This document shows, piece after piece, positions 16,231-25,658 of a stretch of DNA of 64,000 nucleotides. The translations under genes and the position numbers were made by a program. The stretch lies in NCBI RefSeq assembly GCF_900142475.1, contig NZ_FRAY01000003.1:434001-498000 (forward strand). Reading direction: 5' to 3'. The notes below the pieces were generated by a model, which was not told the origin of the DNA, did no database searches, and saw only the letters and a program-made list of their open reading frames with translations. The stretch is from Fibrobacter sp. UWH4 (GTDB taxonomy: Bacteria > Fibrobacterota > Fibrobacteria > Fibrobacterales > Fibrobacteraceae). Each line of letters opens with the position of its first letter. Position 1 is the stretch's first letter.

Positions 16231-18546
16231 TTAAAACGAAACCTTCTTTCGGTTTTTAGGGTCGATTCGCTTCTGGATTGCGGTAAGCACTCGGGTAAGG
16301 AGCCAGGCAATCAAGAAATAGATGATTGCGGTCGTCACCAGCGGGAAAAACGCCTCGTAGGTTCGGCTGCGGATAATGTCGGAGGCCTTGGTCAGGTCGA
16401 GAATGGCGATATAGCCCACCACCGAGGTCATCTTGACCATGCTGATGAATTCACCCTGGTAAACGGGCAGGAAATGCCTTGCCGCCTGCGGGAATACAAT
16501 CCTGAAAAACGCCCTCACCTTGGTGTAACCGAGCGAAAGGGCGGCTTCCATCTGTCCCCTATCCACAGCCTCGATTCCTGTGCGCATCATTTCAGACACA
16601 TACGCCCCGAAGTTCATGCCAAATCCGATAATGGCGACCCATACCCCATCGAGCCCCGTGCGGGCGAAAACGACGTAGAAAAGAATCATCAACAGAACAA
16701 CCGATGGCGTCCCCTGCAATATACGGATGTAGGAGATGGCAATGGCATCGGCAATTTTATTCTTCGAAAGTCTCATCAGGCAAATCAGGAATCCAAGAAC
16801 AGTTCCAAAAATTGCAGACATAATCGAGATAAACACCGTAACGCCAATACCGTCTACAACGAGTTTCCAGCGATCTTCACGAATGAAGGTTCTCTCGAAG
16901 CTGGACTTCAACGAAACCCACAAGGTTTCTTCATCGGAGGCAACAGTCTCCCCTTCTGCAGCCCGTTTCACAATGGCAACGACTCCGCCATCATAAACAG
17001 GGACCGAGAAATCAATGCTTTGCTTTCTTTCCTCGGTAATGGTGATCTCGCCCACAGCCAAATCACTTGCACCCGACACAAGCGAAGGCAAAATGGATTC
17101 AAAATTCATATTCACAATTTCGAGTCCATAACCATAGGCCTCGCAAAAACGGACTACCCAGTCAATATCGTAACCGACAATGGCATTGTCCTTGATATAA
17201 ACAAACGGGGCAACCTCCGTATTCGTGGCCAAGTGAAGTGTTCCATTTGTCGCTTTCAATTTCGACAGATCAATTTTCTTGACAGATTCATCGGAGCCAA
17301 ACCAGACAGCCTCCAAATCCGTCTTCAATCCCTGTTTGTTGGACTTCTGGATAAATTCCGTCATCTGTGCGCGCAACTTTTCGCCTTTTTCATTCTTGGG
17401 GAACGCAAAAGCGTAGTCGGCCTCTTCCAAAAGCTTATTTACAATTTCAATTCCTTTATAACTTGCAACCACGAGCCTTGCAGTGGGCTCATCAACAAGC
17501 ATGGCGTCCAGCTTTCCGGCTTCAATCGATTTGGCTATATCGGCATAGGTATTGAAAAACAGGCTTTTTGCTTTCGGGAAGAAGGTATCCAGCACTTTAT
17601 TGAAGGCACATCCTGTCCCAAGACCAATCTTTACGCCATCACGATTCAATCCCTCTATAATTTCTTCTGGACTTTTCGCAACCTGCTGCGTTTTTTTGCC
17701 ATCGAGAATCTGAACCGCCATCACGCATTCTGAAACATAGAAGGCATTAGAGAGGTAGTTTTTCTCCTTGAACGCGGGAGTGGCGCTGAGCGTTGCCGCC
17801 GCAAAATCGTATATTCCCGTTTCAATACCGAGAATCACCGATTCAAATTCCACATTATGGACATCAAGGCCATACCCCATTTCTGTGGCAAAGCGGGCCA
17901 TCAGATCCATCTCGTAACCGACAATTCGCCCATCCTTGATGTATTCAAAGGGCGCAGTCGTGGCATTTGTCGCCATCTTGAGTGTGGGCATTCCCTCTTT
18001 TGCCTTCGGGAAATTCACCACTTTCCGGGTTTCATCGTTACCCAGCCAAAGTTGGTCGATCGAGTCCAAAAGACCCGCTGCACGATACTTTTCGATAAAG
18101 ACGTTCATCTCGTCGCGAAGCTTACGTCCCTTTTCATTCTTCGGGAACACAGCCACGACATCCATCGGTTCAAAGCCGGCGTGGATATAGCCGAGATTCG
18201 GATTTTGAAGAGCAGCATAACGAATAATCGGTTCGTCGTTGACAAAGCCATCCAACTTACCGTTTGCCACCAGATAGGCCATATCGGGCGTGGACTTGTA
18301 ATAGTCAATTTTTGCGTTAGGAAGAAGGCGTCGCGTTTCCTTGTCGACAAATACAAAACCCGTCTGCATACCGAGTCGCAAGTTCGCATTCTTGTTCATA
18401 TCGGCAATGGAATTGTACTTGAGATGTTTGTCCCTGAATTGCAGCGGAACATCCTTCAAAGAAGAGTCTTCTGTGGCAGCTAGGACACCGCTTGCGAAAA
18501 GCATTACGAAAAGCAGAACTATCCAAAATTTCAAAGTCGTTTTCAT
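16231..18546 (-). CDS. Amino-acid ABC transporter: tandem binding-domain halves fused to permease
   Basis: Binds and imports a polar amino acid or similar solute. After a signal peptide (1-23) come four half-domains of the SBP_bac_3 family in unusual order: C-half (about 48-170), N-half (188-282), C-half (292-418), N-half (436-530), then a HisM/GlnP-type permease (about 555-765) with the E-A-A-x-S-L-G coupling loop. N-halves are recognised by M/L-A-T-N...A-P-F-x-Y-I-K-D...I-V-G-Y; C-halves by G-K-L-D-A/G-M/F-x-V/N-D-E-P. Two complete binding domains therefore exist only as a permuted chain. The ATPase gene lies 8 bases upstream in the same operon. Substrate not predictable. Confidence 0.88.
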   Translation of the reverse strand: MKTTLKFWIVLLFVMLFASGVLAATEDSSLKDVPLQFRDKHLKYNSIADMNKNANLRLGMQTGFVFVDKETRRLLPNAKIDYYKSTPDMAYLVANGKLDGFVNDEPIIRYAALQNPNLGYIHAGFEPMDVVAVFPKNEKGRKLRDEMNVFIEKYRAAGLLDSIDQLWLGNDETRKVVNFPKAKEGMPTLKMATNATTAPFEYIKDGRIVGYEMDLMARFATEMGYGLDVHNVEFESVILGIETGIYDFAAATLSATPAFKEKNYLSNAFYVSECVMAVQILDGKKTQQVAKSPEEIIEGLNRDGVKIGLGTGCAFNKVLDTFFPKAKSLFFNTYADIAKSIEAGKLDAMLVDEPTARLVVASYKGIEIVNKLLEEADYAFAFPKNEKGEKLRAQMTEFIQKSNKQGLKTDLEAVWFGSDESVKKIDLSKLKATNGTLHLATNTEVAPFVYIKDNAIVGYDIDWVVRFCEAYGYGLEIVNMNFESILPSLVSGASDLAVGEITITEERKQSIDFSVPVYDGGVVAIVKRAAEGETVASDEETLWVSLKSSFERTFIREDRWKLVVDGIGVTVFISIMSAIFGTVLGFLICLMRLSKNKIADAIAISYIRILQGTPSVVLLMILFYVVFARTGLDGVWVAIIGFGMNFGAYVSEMMRTGIEAVDRGQMEAALSLGYTKVRAFFRIVFPQAARHFLPVYQGEFISMVKMTSVVGYIAILDLTKASDIIRSRTYEAFFPLVTTAIIYFLIAWLLTRVLTAIQKRIDPKNRKKVSF

Positions 18547-18554
18547 ATTCTCGC

Positions 18555-19643
18555 CTACTTCACCTGGAAATAAATTTGATTTACGCCATCAACGACACAT
18601 TGCCTGTAATTTTCAACGGCAACATCCACCAATCTTCGGGAAATTTCATCACAAGTTTCAAGCGGATTTATATTTTCCCCTACAAAGTCAATCTTGATTT
18701 CCACACGGCAGGATTCATCGGAATATTCAGCCACCAAATGGATGCTAGATTCTGGGGGCAATTTCATCAGCAAATTCTGCGCGACGAGCTCGTCAAATAC
18801 AAAATTGACATTTCGGGCAGTCCGCTTGTCAATTTGATTTTTCTCGACAAATTCAAAGAATTTTTGCACCACATTCGTAAAATCAGTCAATCCATGTTGC
18901 AGGCGAACATCAAACACCTTCAGGCGTTTGATAAACTGTCGAGTCTTATCTTTTTGCGGATGATCGAAAACCTGTTCCGAAGAACCTTCTTCGTAAATAA
19001 CGCCCTCGTCCATATAGAAGACGCGAGTCGATATATCCTTCGCAAATTTCATTTCGTGCGTGACAATGAGCATGGTCAAGCCCTGCTTTGCCAAGTTGCG
19101 AATCACCGAAAGAACCTCCCCCACCATTGTCGGGTCAAGGGCGCTCGTCGGTTCATCGAACAGGACAATTTCTGGATCCATGGCAAGGGTTCGCGCAATC
19201 GCCACGCGCTGTTTTTGACCACCGGAAAGTTCCTCGGGCAAGTTATTCGCCTTGTCGGCAAGTCCCACCGTGCGGAGCAAAGCCATTCCCTTTTCGTAGG
19301 CTTCCTTTTTTGTCCGGTGCAGCAAATCCACTTGCGCCACCATGATATTTTCGATGACGGACAAGTGATTGAACAAGTTGAAGGACTGGAAAACCATTCC
19401 CATTTTTCGGCGAAGCATCGGGACATTCGCCCCCGGTGCCGTAATGGATTTTCCATCGATTAAGATTTCTCCCGAAGTCGGGTTTTCCAGCCTATTGATG
19501 CAGCGAAGAAGTGTCGATTTACCAGTTCCCGAAGGGCCTATAATGGAAATAACCTCGCCTCGGTGAATTTCTGCATTCACATCTACAAGCGGAGTTACGT
19601 TGGGATACACTTTTTTCAAATGCCGGATCGAAATCATAACCAA
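18555..19643 (-). CDS. Amino-acid ABC transporter ATPase with C-terminal GHKL-like domain
   Basis: ATPase subunit for the fused permease encoded just downstream. Residues about 1-240 form a GlnQ/HisP-type domain: Walker [10 protein letters not shown], signature L-S-G-G-Q-K-Q-R, Walker B I-V-L-F-D-E-P, and the switch His in V-T-H-E. The extra ~115 residues resemble an anti-sigma (RsbW-like) histidine-kinase-type ATPase fold: N-box-like [10 protein letters not shown] and a degenerate [10 protein letters not shown] where an ATP-lid motif is expected. Such a domain is not part of the usual ATPase and may sense or regulate. TTG at 19643 is preferred because AAGGA lies six bases upstream; ATG 19637 is the alternative. 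Confidence 0.85.
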   Translation of the reverse strand: MVMISIRHLKKVYPNVTPLVDVNAEIHRGEVISIIGPSGTGKSTLLRCINRLENPTSGEILIDGKSITAPGANVPMLRRKMGMVFQSFNLFNHLSVIENIMVAQVDLLHRTKKEAYEKGMALLRTVGLADKANNLPEELSGGQKQRVAIARTLAMDPEIVLFDEPTSALDPTMVGEVLSVIRNLAKQGLTMLIVTHEMKFAKDISTRVFYMDEGVIYEEGSSEQVFDHPQKDKTRQFIKRLKVFDVRLQHGLTDFTNVVQKFFEFVEKNQIDKRTARNVNFVFDELVAQNLLMKLPPESSIHLVAEYSDESCRVEIKIDFVGENINPLETCDEISRRLVDVAVENYRQCVVDGVNQIYFQVK

Positions 19644-19772
19644 ATATATTCCTTCTTAGATACATTCAATTATAGAAAAAGATTGCCATATTTTTACATT
19701 GAGGAATCCATATTCCACATTGGAACATATAATCGTTGGGCTACAGCTTTTCGTTTTTTTATTTTTGTTGTC

Positions 19773-22700
19773 ATGAGCAATTCTTTGTTTAAAAAATTTG
19801 GTCGTATTCCCAATTTTTGCGCCCCGCTGTTTGGGCTGTTAGTTGTTGCATCTTTAATTTCTTGCGCCGGTAACGGAAAGCCGCTGACTGAAACTGAACC
19901 GCAGCCAGCAGCAGACGAGAGCGACGGCGGATCCAGCTACACCGACGACTATTTTGACGAAGGCTCGTCGCAGAATGCGGACAGGTCAAGTAACAAGGCC
20001 CTTCGGCAAGCTCAAGGACCTAATTCCGCAAGAGCTTTCAGCTCCGACGGATTCAACTTCATTTTGCCGCAGGGAGGCTCTGGAGACTGGGCGCTTGTGG
20101 GCGACGAGAGCGGCGCCCACGAGAGCGGCGTCCCCTACGAATTTTACAACGCCAGCACGGGACGCCGCGCGGTCCTGGTCGAAATCGAACTTCCGAAGGG
20201 CGAACCCATGCGACTCATGGACCGCGCCCAGATGGAAATGCAGGCTTTTGAAAGCAGCGGCAAGAAGGCGACTCTCGCCGAGACCTACCCCGAAGAAAAT
20301 TTCGGCGGTACAGGCGTATTCTTTGACGTGGCGGGCAAGCGCTACGACAGCCCCTACGAGGCCGTCGGCTTTGTGACAGGCGCCGGGAGCCGCGTGTACA
20401 CGCTCACACTTTCTGCCACCGACACGCCGCTCCAGCCGGGCGAACTCAAGAACGAATGGAAGGAATTCTTCGCGAACTTCAGCATGCGCGAAACTGCTGC
20501 AAGCGAAGGCCCGGAACTTTCGCCGAACAACGTGCAAAGCTTTGACTCCCCCACACTCGGCTACACTTGGGCAGTCAAAGACACCCTCTGGCATCACTGG
20601 ACAGGAATCGCCCGCCAGAACGACGACCCGGACCTGGTGCTTAGCAACAAGGCCGAAGACGTTTCGCTGTTCGTTTACGGCGCGACTGTAGAAAGCGACG
20701 CCGTCAATTCGCAGGATTTGTTCAAGGTATTGCTCGTGCGCCTGGGTGTCGACCCCAACAATCCCACACTTGAAATGCACCGCCAAAAGGTCGGCGACCG
20801 CTACGCACAGGACTTTAGCCTGACTCACGTAGTCAACAAGTTCGACTTCTACTACACAGGCCGCTATTTCTATGACGACGGCCGCGGAATCTTGATCGTG
20901 AGCTGGACCCAAGGCGTGAACAAGAAAAAGTACGCCAAGGTCATGCAACACGGTATCGAAGGCCTGACCGTGGGCGAAAATCCGGCCTCCAAAAACGCAG
21001 CCGCCGACCCCGAATCCGCCAAGAAACTCGCCAAGTTCAACGCCGCCATCATGAGCCAGGTGGGCATTCTGCGCCTGCTCGAAAACCAGCCGCTGGTGGC
21101 GCTCAGCTACTTTGAACGCGCGAACCGCATGGACCTCGAAGAGCCTCTCTACCTGATCAACTGCGGATTCGTGTACCAGATGAAGGAACTTTACGGCCCG
21201 GGCATCAGCCACTTTGAAAGCCAGCGCGAACTGGTGCAAAAGAACGGCAAACTGCTCTCAATTTTGGGCGAAATGTACGAAGCCCTGTTCGACTACGGCC
21301 GCGCCCGCGAATGCGCCGAAGCAGCCCTCCGCTACACGCCGAACAATCCGGAATACGTGATCAACTTGAGCGACGCCCTCTGGGGCCTCGGTCAGCGAAA
21401 CCAGTCGCTGGTGGTCGTGCAACGCCTTTACGACACGCAGCCGAGCAGCCGCCTGGGCGTCTACCTCGCAAAGACTTACATGGGCCTTGACCAGTACGCC
21501 GAAGCCGTCGACATTCTTTACCAGGTGCGCCGCCGCTTTGGTATGAGCGTGGAACTCGGAAGCACCTTGATGGATGCCCTCATGTTCCTTGGCCGCTACG
21601 AAGAAGCCCGCGCCATTAGCGAAGAAACCTTGGCCAAGGACCGTAACGACTACAAGATTTGGACCACGCAGGGCAAGATTCTATTCTACAGCCGCAACTA
21701 CCGCGGCGCCGAAAAGTCGCTCACCAAGGCACTCGCCTTAAAGCCCGATAACGAAGACGCCAAGAGTTTCCTCTCCGCCACGAAGGCATTCCTCGGCAAG
21801 GCAGACAACCGCACGCTGCAAAAGCCAATTACGCCGGTAGAAGAACGCACCAAGAACCTGAAGGGTCTCCTCAGCGAAAGCGCCAAGAAGCAAGGCACCG
21901 AAGGCGATTTTCCCGCCGTGGTGCATTACAACAAGCAGACCTTGAAAGCCGAAAAGGGCGCAAACTGGGTCCGCACCGACGAAATGCTCATGGAAATCCT
22001 CGACATTCGCGGCGCCGCCATCTATCGCGAATTCACTTTCGACTTCTTGCCGGGATTCGACCGCATTTACCTGAACGCCCTCGAAGTCTACGACAGCAAC
22101 TGGAACCTGAAGCAGAAGGCGAACCTGAATGGCGCCTACATTACCTACGCCACCGAAATCGGCGGCCAGAACGAATCGCAGACGGCGCATTTCCCGCTCT
22201 CGGAACTGGAGCCGGGCGACTTTATTTACCTGCAGTTCAGCCGCACCAACATCGAAAATAAGGGCATGATCCCCTACACCGACTTCGTGAGCAGCAAGGA
22301 CGTTCCCGTAGGCCAGTCCAGCTTCCGCATTTACGCCGACACCTCCCGTTTTGTGACCGAAGAATACGGCCCGCTCGAAAAGAAGGCCATCAAGGGCGGC
22401 ATCGAATGGAAGATCGAAAACCCGGTCATTATCCGCAAGGAACTTTACATGCCCGTGTACCGCGACTTTGGCGCAGGCCTGATGCTTACCGGCAAGCAGG
22501 AATGGAAGAACGTGGGCGAAGATTACCAGAACCTGATCAAGCACCAGTTCAAGCAGGCCGTGAGCGTGCGTGAAAAAGCCCGCGAAGTCCGCGGCAGCAA
22601 GGCAAACGACAACGCCGTCAAGGCCATCGTGAACTTTGTACGCCACGATATTCGCTACCGCGACATTCGATTCGGCGGACACAGCCTGATTCCGCAAACC

Positions 22701-23651
22701 GCCGAAGTCACGCTGAAAAAACACCAGGGCGACTGCAAGGACATGGCGCTTTTGCTCAAGGAAATGCTCGAAGCCGTAGGCATCAAGAGCTACCTCACCG
22801 CCATCCACCTGACCGAAGAAGGCTTTGCCGGCCTCCCGACGATTCAGCAGTTCAACCACATGATTCTCTACATTCCGGCGCAGGGTCAAATCACCGAACG
22901 CTGGGTCGATGCTACCGACAAGACCGGCAACGATCGCCCTGTACCGCTCGACATGGAAGGCAAAGTCGCACTCGTCATCAACGACGACAGCAGCCACGTG
23001 GTCACCACGCCGATTTTGGAAGACAATCAGGAACACCAAATCGGTATTGAACACCGCCTGTTTATCGGAAACGACGGCGCCTGCGAATTCCGCGACTCGA
23101 TTTCGCTGCAGGGCAAGTTCGCAAGCGTGATGCGTAACCGCTTCTTTGGCCGCGACGCCAAGGAACAGGAAAAGCTGATGGAAGACTTCCTCGCTTCGGG
23201 TATCCCCGACGTAAGCATCGGAAACATCCGCATCGAGAACTTGGCCGAATTCAACAAGCCGCTCGCCCTGATTGTGACTTACGCCTCCAAGGGCTACTTT
23301 GGCCAGGGCGGCTCCGAACTCAAGGGACGATTCCCGAACGTGTGGGAACGCAGCCTGTTCAAGCTCCCGAAGGTATCGAAGCGTCACCACCCGATTCGCA
23401 TGCCGCACGAAACGCAGTTTGCATACAAATTAAGTGTCACAGCAGCGAACGGCAAGACGGTCAAGATTACCGGCCCCAAGAAGCTGAATCGCGAACCGGA
23501 TTACGTGAGTTTCGAGAAAAATTACGACGGCAAGAACAGCATCAAGTGGACCACCTTCGCTCTCTACGCCGACCCGGCTGAATACAACAAGATTCGTGAG
23601 GAATGGACCTACTTGCTCAGCGAAACGAGCCCGATGATCGAGGTCAAATAA
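19773..23651 (+). CDS. Large lipoprotein: TPR, DUF3857 and transglutaminase-like domains
   Basis: A 1,292-residue lipoprotein. The signal ends in L-I-S-C. The sequence then holds an acidic linker, a beta-rich region, a TPR array (about 430-680), a DUF3857-like domain (about 730-900), and a transglutaminase-like domain with all three catalytic residues visible: Q-G-D-C-K-D (Cys), Q-F-N-H-M (His) and W-V-D-A-T-D (Asp). Proteins of this plan act in the periplasm or on the outer membrane, possibly remodelling or cross-linking; the substrate is unknown. ATG 19773 is chosen because the frame upstream lies over the ATPase gene; no clear ribosome-binding site is seen. A dispersed DNA repeat (19997-20020) is inserted in frame in the linker, giving R-Q-A-Q-G-P. 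Confidence 0.82.
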   Translation: MSNSLFKKFGRIPNFCAPLFGLLVVASLISCAGNGKPLTETEPQPAADESDGGSSYTDDYFDEGSSQNADRSSNKALRQAQGPNSARAFSSDGFNFILPQGGSGDWALVGDESGAHESGVPYEFYNASTGRRAVLVEIELPKGEPMRLMDRAQMEMQAFESSGKKATLAETYPEENFGGTGVFFDVAGKRYDSPYEAVGFVTGAGSRVYTLTLSATDTPLQPGELKNEWKEFFANFSMRETAASEGPELSPNNVQSFDSPTLGYTWAVKDTLWHHWTGIARQNDDPDLVLSNKAEDVSLFVYGATVESDAVNSQDLFKVLLVRLGVDPNNPTLEMHRQKVGDRYAQDFSLTHVVNKFDFYYTGRYFYDDGRGILIVSWTQGVNKKKYAKVMQHGIEGLTVGENPASKNAAADPESAKKLAKFNAAIMSQVGILRLLENQPLVALSYFERANRMDLEEPLYLINCGFVYQMKELYGPGISHFESQRELVQKNGKLLSILGEMYEALFDYGRARECAEAALRYTPNNPEYVINLSDALWGLGQRNQSLVVVQRLYDTQPSSRLGVYLAKTYMGLDQYAEAVDILYQVRRRFGMSVELGSTLMDALMFLGRYEEARAISEETLAKDRNDYKIWTTQGKILFYSRNYRGAEKSLTKALALKPDNEDAKSFLSATKAFLGKADNRTLQKPITPVEERTKNLKGLLSESAKKQGTEGDFPAVVHYNKQTLKAEKGANWVRTDEMLMEILDIRGAAIYREFTFDFLPGFDRIYLNALEVYDSNWNLKQKANLNGAYITYATEIGGQNESQTAHFPLSELEPGDFIYLQFSRTNIENKGMIPYTDFVSSKDVPVGQSSFRIYADTSRFVTEEYGPLEKKAIKGGIEWKIENPVIIRKELYMPVYRDFGAGLMLTGKQEWKNVGEDYQNLIKHQFKQAVSVREKAREVRGSKANDNAVKAIVNFVRHDIRYRDIRFGGHSLIPQTAEVTLKKHQGDCKDMALLLKEMLEAVGIKSYLTAIHLTEEGFAGLPTIQQFNHMILYIPAQGQITERWVDATDKTGNDRPVPLDMEGKVALVINDDSSHVVTTPILEDNQEHQIGIEHRLFIGNDGACEFRDSISLQGKFASVMRNRFFGRDAKEQEKLMEDFLASGIPDVSIGNIRIENLAEFNKPLALIVTYASKGYFGQGGSELKGRFPNVWERSLFKLPKVSKRHHPIRMPHETQFAYKLSVTAANGKTVKITGPKKLNREPDYVSFEKNYDGKNSIKWTTFALYADPAEYNKIREEWTYLLSETSPMIEVK
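19997..20020. repeat. Dispersed repeat inserted in frame in a coding region
   Basis: GGCCCTTCGGCAAGCTCAAG and the next four bases match the widespread 'CTTCGGCAAGCTCAGGGACC' repeat, translated as L-R-Q-A-Q-G-P. It lies in the acidic linker of the transglutaminase lipoprotein, where an insertion would be tolerated. Confidence 0.6.
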
Positions 23652-23672
23652 ACTGCTCAAAAATTAACAGAG

Positions 23673-23702
23673 AATGCCCCGGAAAAATTCCGGGGCATTT
23701 TC
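23673..23702. terminator. Bidirectional terminator between the transglutaminase lipoprotein and gspE
   Basis: AATGCCCCGGAA-AAA-TTCCGGGGCATT, twelve paired bases followed by T's, shared by two convergent genes. Confidence 0.88.
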
Positions 23703-23723
23703 ACATTCAACTTAAAAACGAAA

Positions 23724-25658
23724 CTAGTCGTCGGCAGTCGAAGCGCCAATGGCCTGTTCGAGCGTGGTATGGCCGTTCAACGCCTTCTGGATACCGTCCA
23801 TACGCAAGGTAATCATGCCGCATTCCTGGATGGCGGCGCGTTTGATGACATCGCCCGAAGAACGCTTGATGATAAGGTTACGCACGGTTTCGTTCGGCAC
23901 CAGGAACTCGTAAATACCGCAACGGCCCTTGTAGCCCGAACCATCGCACTTGTCGCAACCCTTGCCGTGGTAGAACTGCATATCGGGAGTCAAGTGGAAT
24001 TCGTCGCGCATGGCCTGCGAAATTTCGACAGGTTCCTTACAGTACTTACAGATACGGCGCACAAGACGTTGGGCAAGCACGCCCTTGATGGCGGTAGACA
24101 CAAGGAAGGGTTCCAGGCCCATTTCGAGCAAACGCGGGAATGCGCCGGCAGCATCGTTGGTATGGAGCGTACTGAAGACCAAGTGACCCGTCAAAGCAGC
24201 TTCGATAGCCATGGACGAAGTTTCCTGGTCACGCATTTCACCGATCATAATCACGTCCGGGTCCTGACGCAAGAGGGCGCGGATGCCCGCCGCAAAGGTA
24301 AAGCCCGCGGCGTTGTTAATTTGTCCTTGGTTCACACCGTCAATATTCAATTCCACCGGGTCTTCCATCGTAGAGATGTTGATGGTGGAATCCAAAATTT
24401 CTCGAATAGAAGCATAAAGCGTGGTAGACTTACCGGAACCGGTAGGACCGGTCACCAGCACAATACCGTTAGGAGCATTAATCGCATCGATAAACTGCTT
24501 GAGTACGCGCGGGTTAAAACCCATATCCTTCAGCGGGAACTGACCGGAGTTCGGGTTCAAGATACGCATAACGATCTTTTCGCAAACACCGCGCTTACGC
24601 AATGAAATCGGGAACGAGCTCACACGAAGGTCCACTTCGGAACCCTTGTAACGCACGGTAAAGCGGCCGTCCAACGGTTTACGTTTTTCGGCAATATCCA
24701 TCTTCGAAAGGAGCTTGATACGCGAAAGAATCTGCGGCATCAAACGAGCCGGAATCGGGGACATCACCTGCAGGTCACCGTCAATACGGTAACGCAGCTT
24801 GAGGAAGGTTTCCTGCGGTTCCAGGTGAATATCGGAGGCCTTACGGGCAATGGCTTCGTGAATCAGCGTCGTCACGATCTTCACCACCTGACGACCTTCT
24901 TCGTCACTCAGTTCGGGTTCGTCGTTACCACCCTGACCGCGTTCCACCGTTTCCAGTTCATCGCTGTCCTTGGATTCGCTGATCAAGTCGGCCAAGGATT
25001 CCTCGGCAGGACCGTGACCGGCGAACACGCGTTCAATCGCCTTCATCACGTCGGCTTCGGACGCCATCACCACGTCAACATCCATACGGACCTTGAACTT
25101 CACGATGCTGATCGTGCGCATGTTGGTCGGGTCCGTCATGGCAATCGTCATCACGGAGCGAACCTGGCGGCGTTCATCTTCACCCTTCTGCACGAACAGT
25201 GGCACCACCTTGTACTGCTTGCACATATCTTCGGGCAAGAAGGTATAGGCGTTCGGGTCAATATTGAAATTGTCGAGCTTTACATACGGAACTTCGAACT
25301 GCCTCGAAAGAATTTCAACAAGGCGTTCCTCGGGCATGTAGCCCAGGTCCACCAATGTACGGCCAAGGCGCTTACCCGAAGTTTTCTGGGTTTCAAGAGC
25401 CTTGTCTAGCTGCTCCTGCGTAATGTACCCTTGAGCGAGGAGCATTTCACCGATACGCATCTTGGTCGAAGACTGCATCTGCGACCCGAGGATGTTCGTT
25501 AGCGTTTCTTCGCTCACCATGCCAAGGCGCACCAGAATCTTACTGAGCATGAGACCGGTACGTTTATGTTCGGCCATGGCGTGGGCCAACTGGTCTTCGT
25601 CGAGGACTCCCTGACGAAGCAACAACTGGCCAAGGTTCATCTTGTTATTGTTCATCAT
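23724..25658 (-). CDS. GspE/PilB-type secretion or pilus assembly ATPase
   Basis: Cytoplasmic hexameric ATPase that drives type II secretion or type IV pilus extension. Two MshEN-like N-terminal segments (about 8-60 and 65-115) precede the ATPase core. Walker A G-P-T-G-S-G-K-S-T-T lies near residue 395. An Asp box, Walker B I-M-I-G-E-M-R-D, a His box, and a zinc-binding C-K-Y-C...C-D-K-C cluster follow. 644 residues, normal for the family. The start ATG at 25658 overlaps the thiL stop (ATGA), showing translational coupling; the 20 upstream codons are thiL sequence. No other secretion or pilus genes are adjacent, so GspE and PilB cannot be separated here. Confidence 0.92.
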   Translation of the reverse strand: MMNNNKMNLGQLLLRQGVLDEDQLAHAMAEHKRTGLMLSKILVRLGMVSEETLTNILGSQMQSSTKMRIGEMLLAQGYITQEQLDKALETQKTSGKRLGRTLVDLGYMPEERLVEILSRQFEVPYVKLDNFNIDPNAYTFLPEDMCKQYKVVPLFVQKGEDERRQVRSVMTIAMTDPTNMRTISIVKFKVRMDVDVVMASEADVMKAIERVFAGHGPAEESLADLISESKDSDELETVERGQGGNDEPELSDEEGRQVVKIVTTLIHEAIARKASDIHLEPQETFLKLRYRIDGDLQVMSPIPARLMPQILSRIKLLSKMDIAEKRKPLDGRFTVRYKGSEVDLRVSSFPISLRKRGVCEKIVMRILNPNSGQFPLKDMGFNPRVLKQFIDAINAPNGIVLVTGPTGSGKSTTLYASIREILDSTINISTMEDPVELNIDGVNQGQINNAAGFTFAAGIRALLRQDPDVIMIGEMRDQETSSMAIEAALTGHLVFSTLHTNDAAGAFPRLLEMGLEPFLVSTAIKGVLAQRLVRRICKYCKEPVEISQAMRDEFHLTPDMQFYHGKGCDKCDGSGYKGRCGIYEFLVPNETVRNLIIKRSSGDVIKRAAIQECGMITLRMDGIQKALNGHTTLEQAIGASTADD

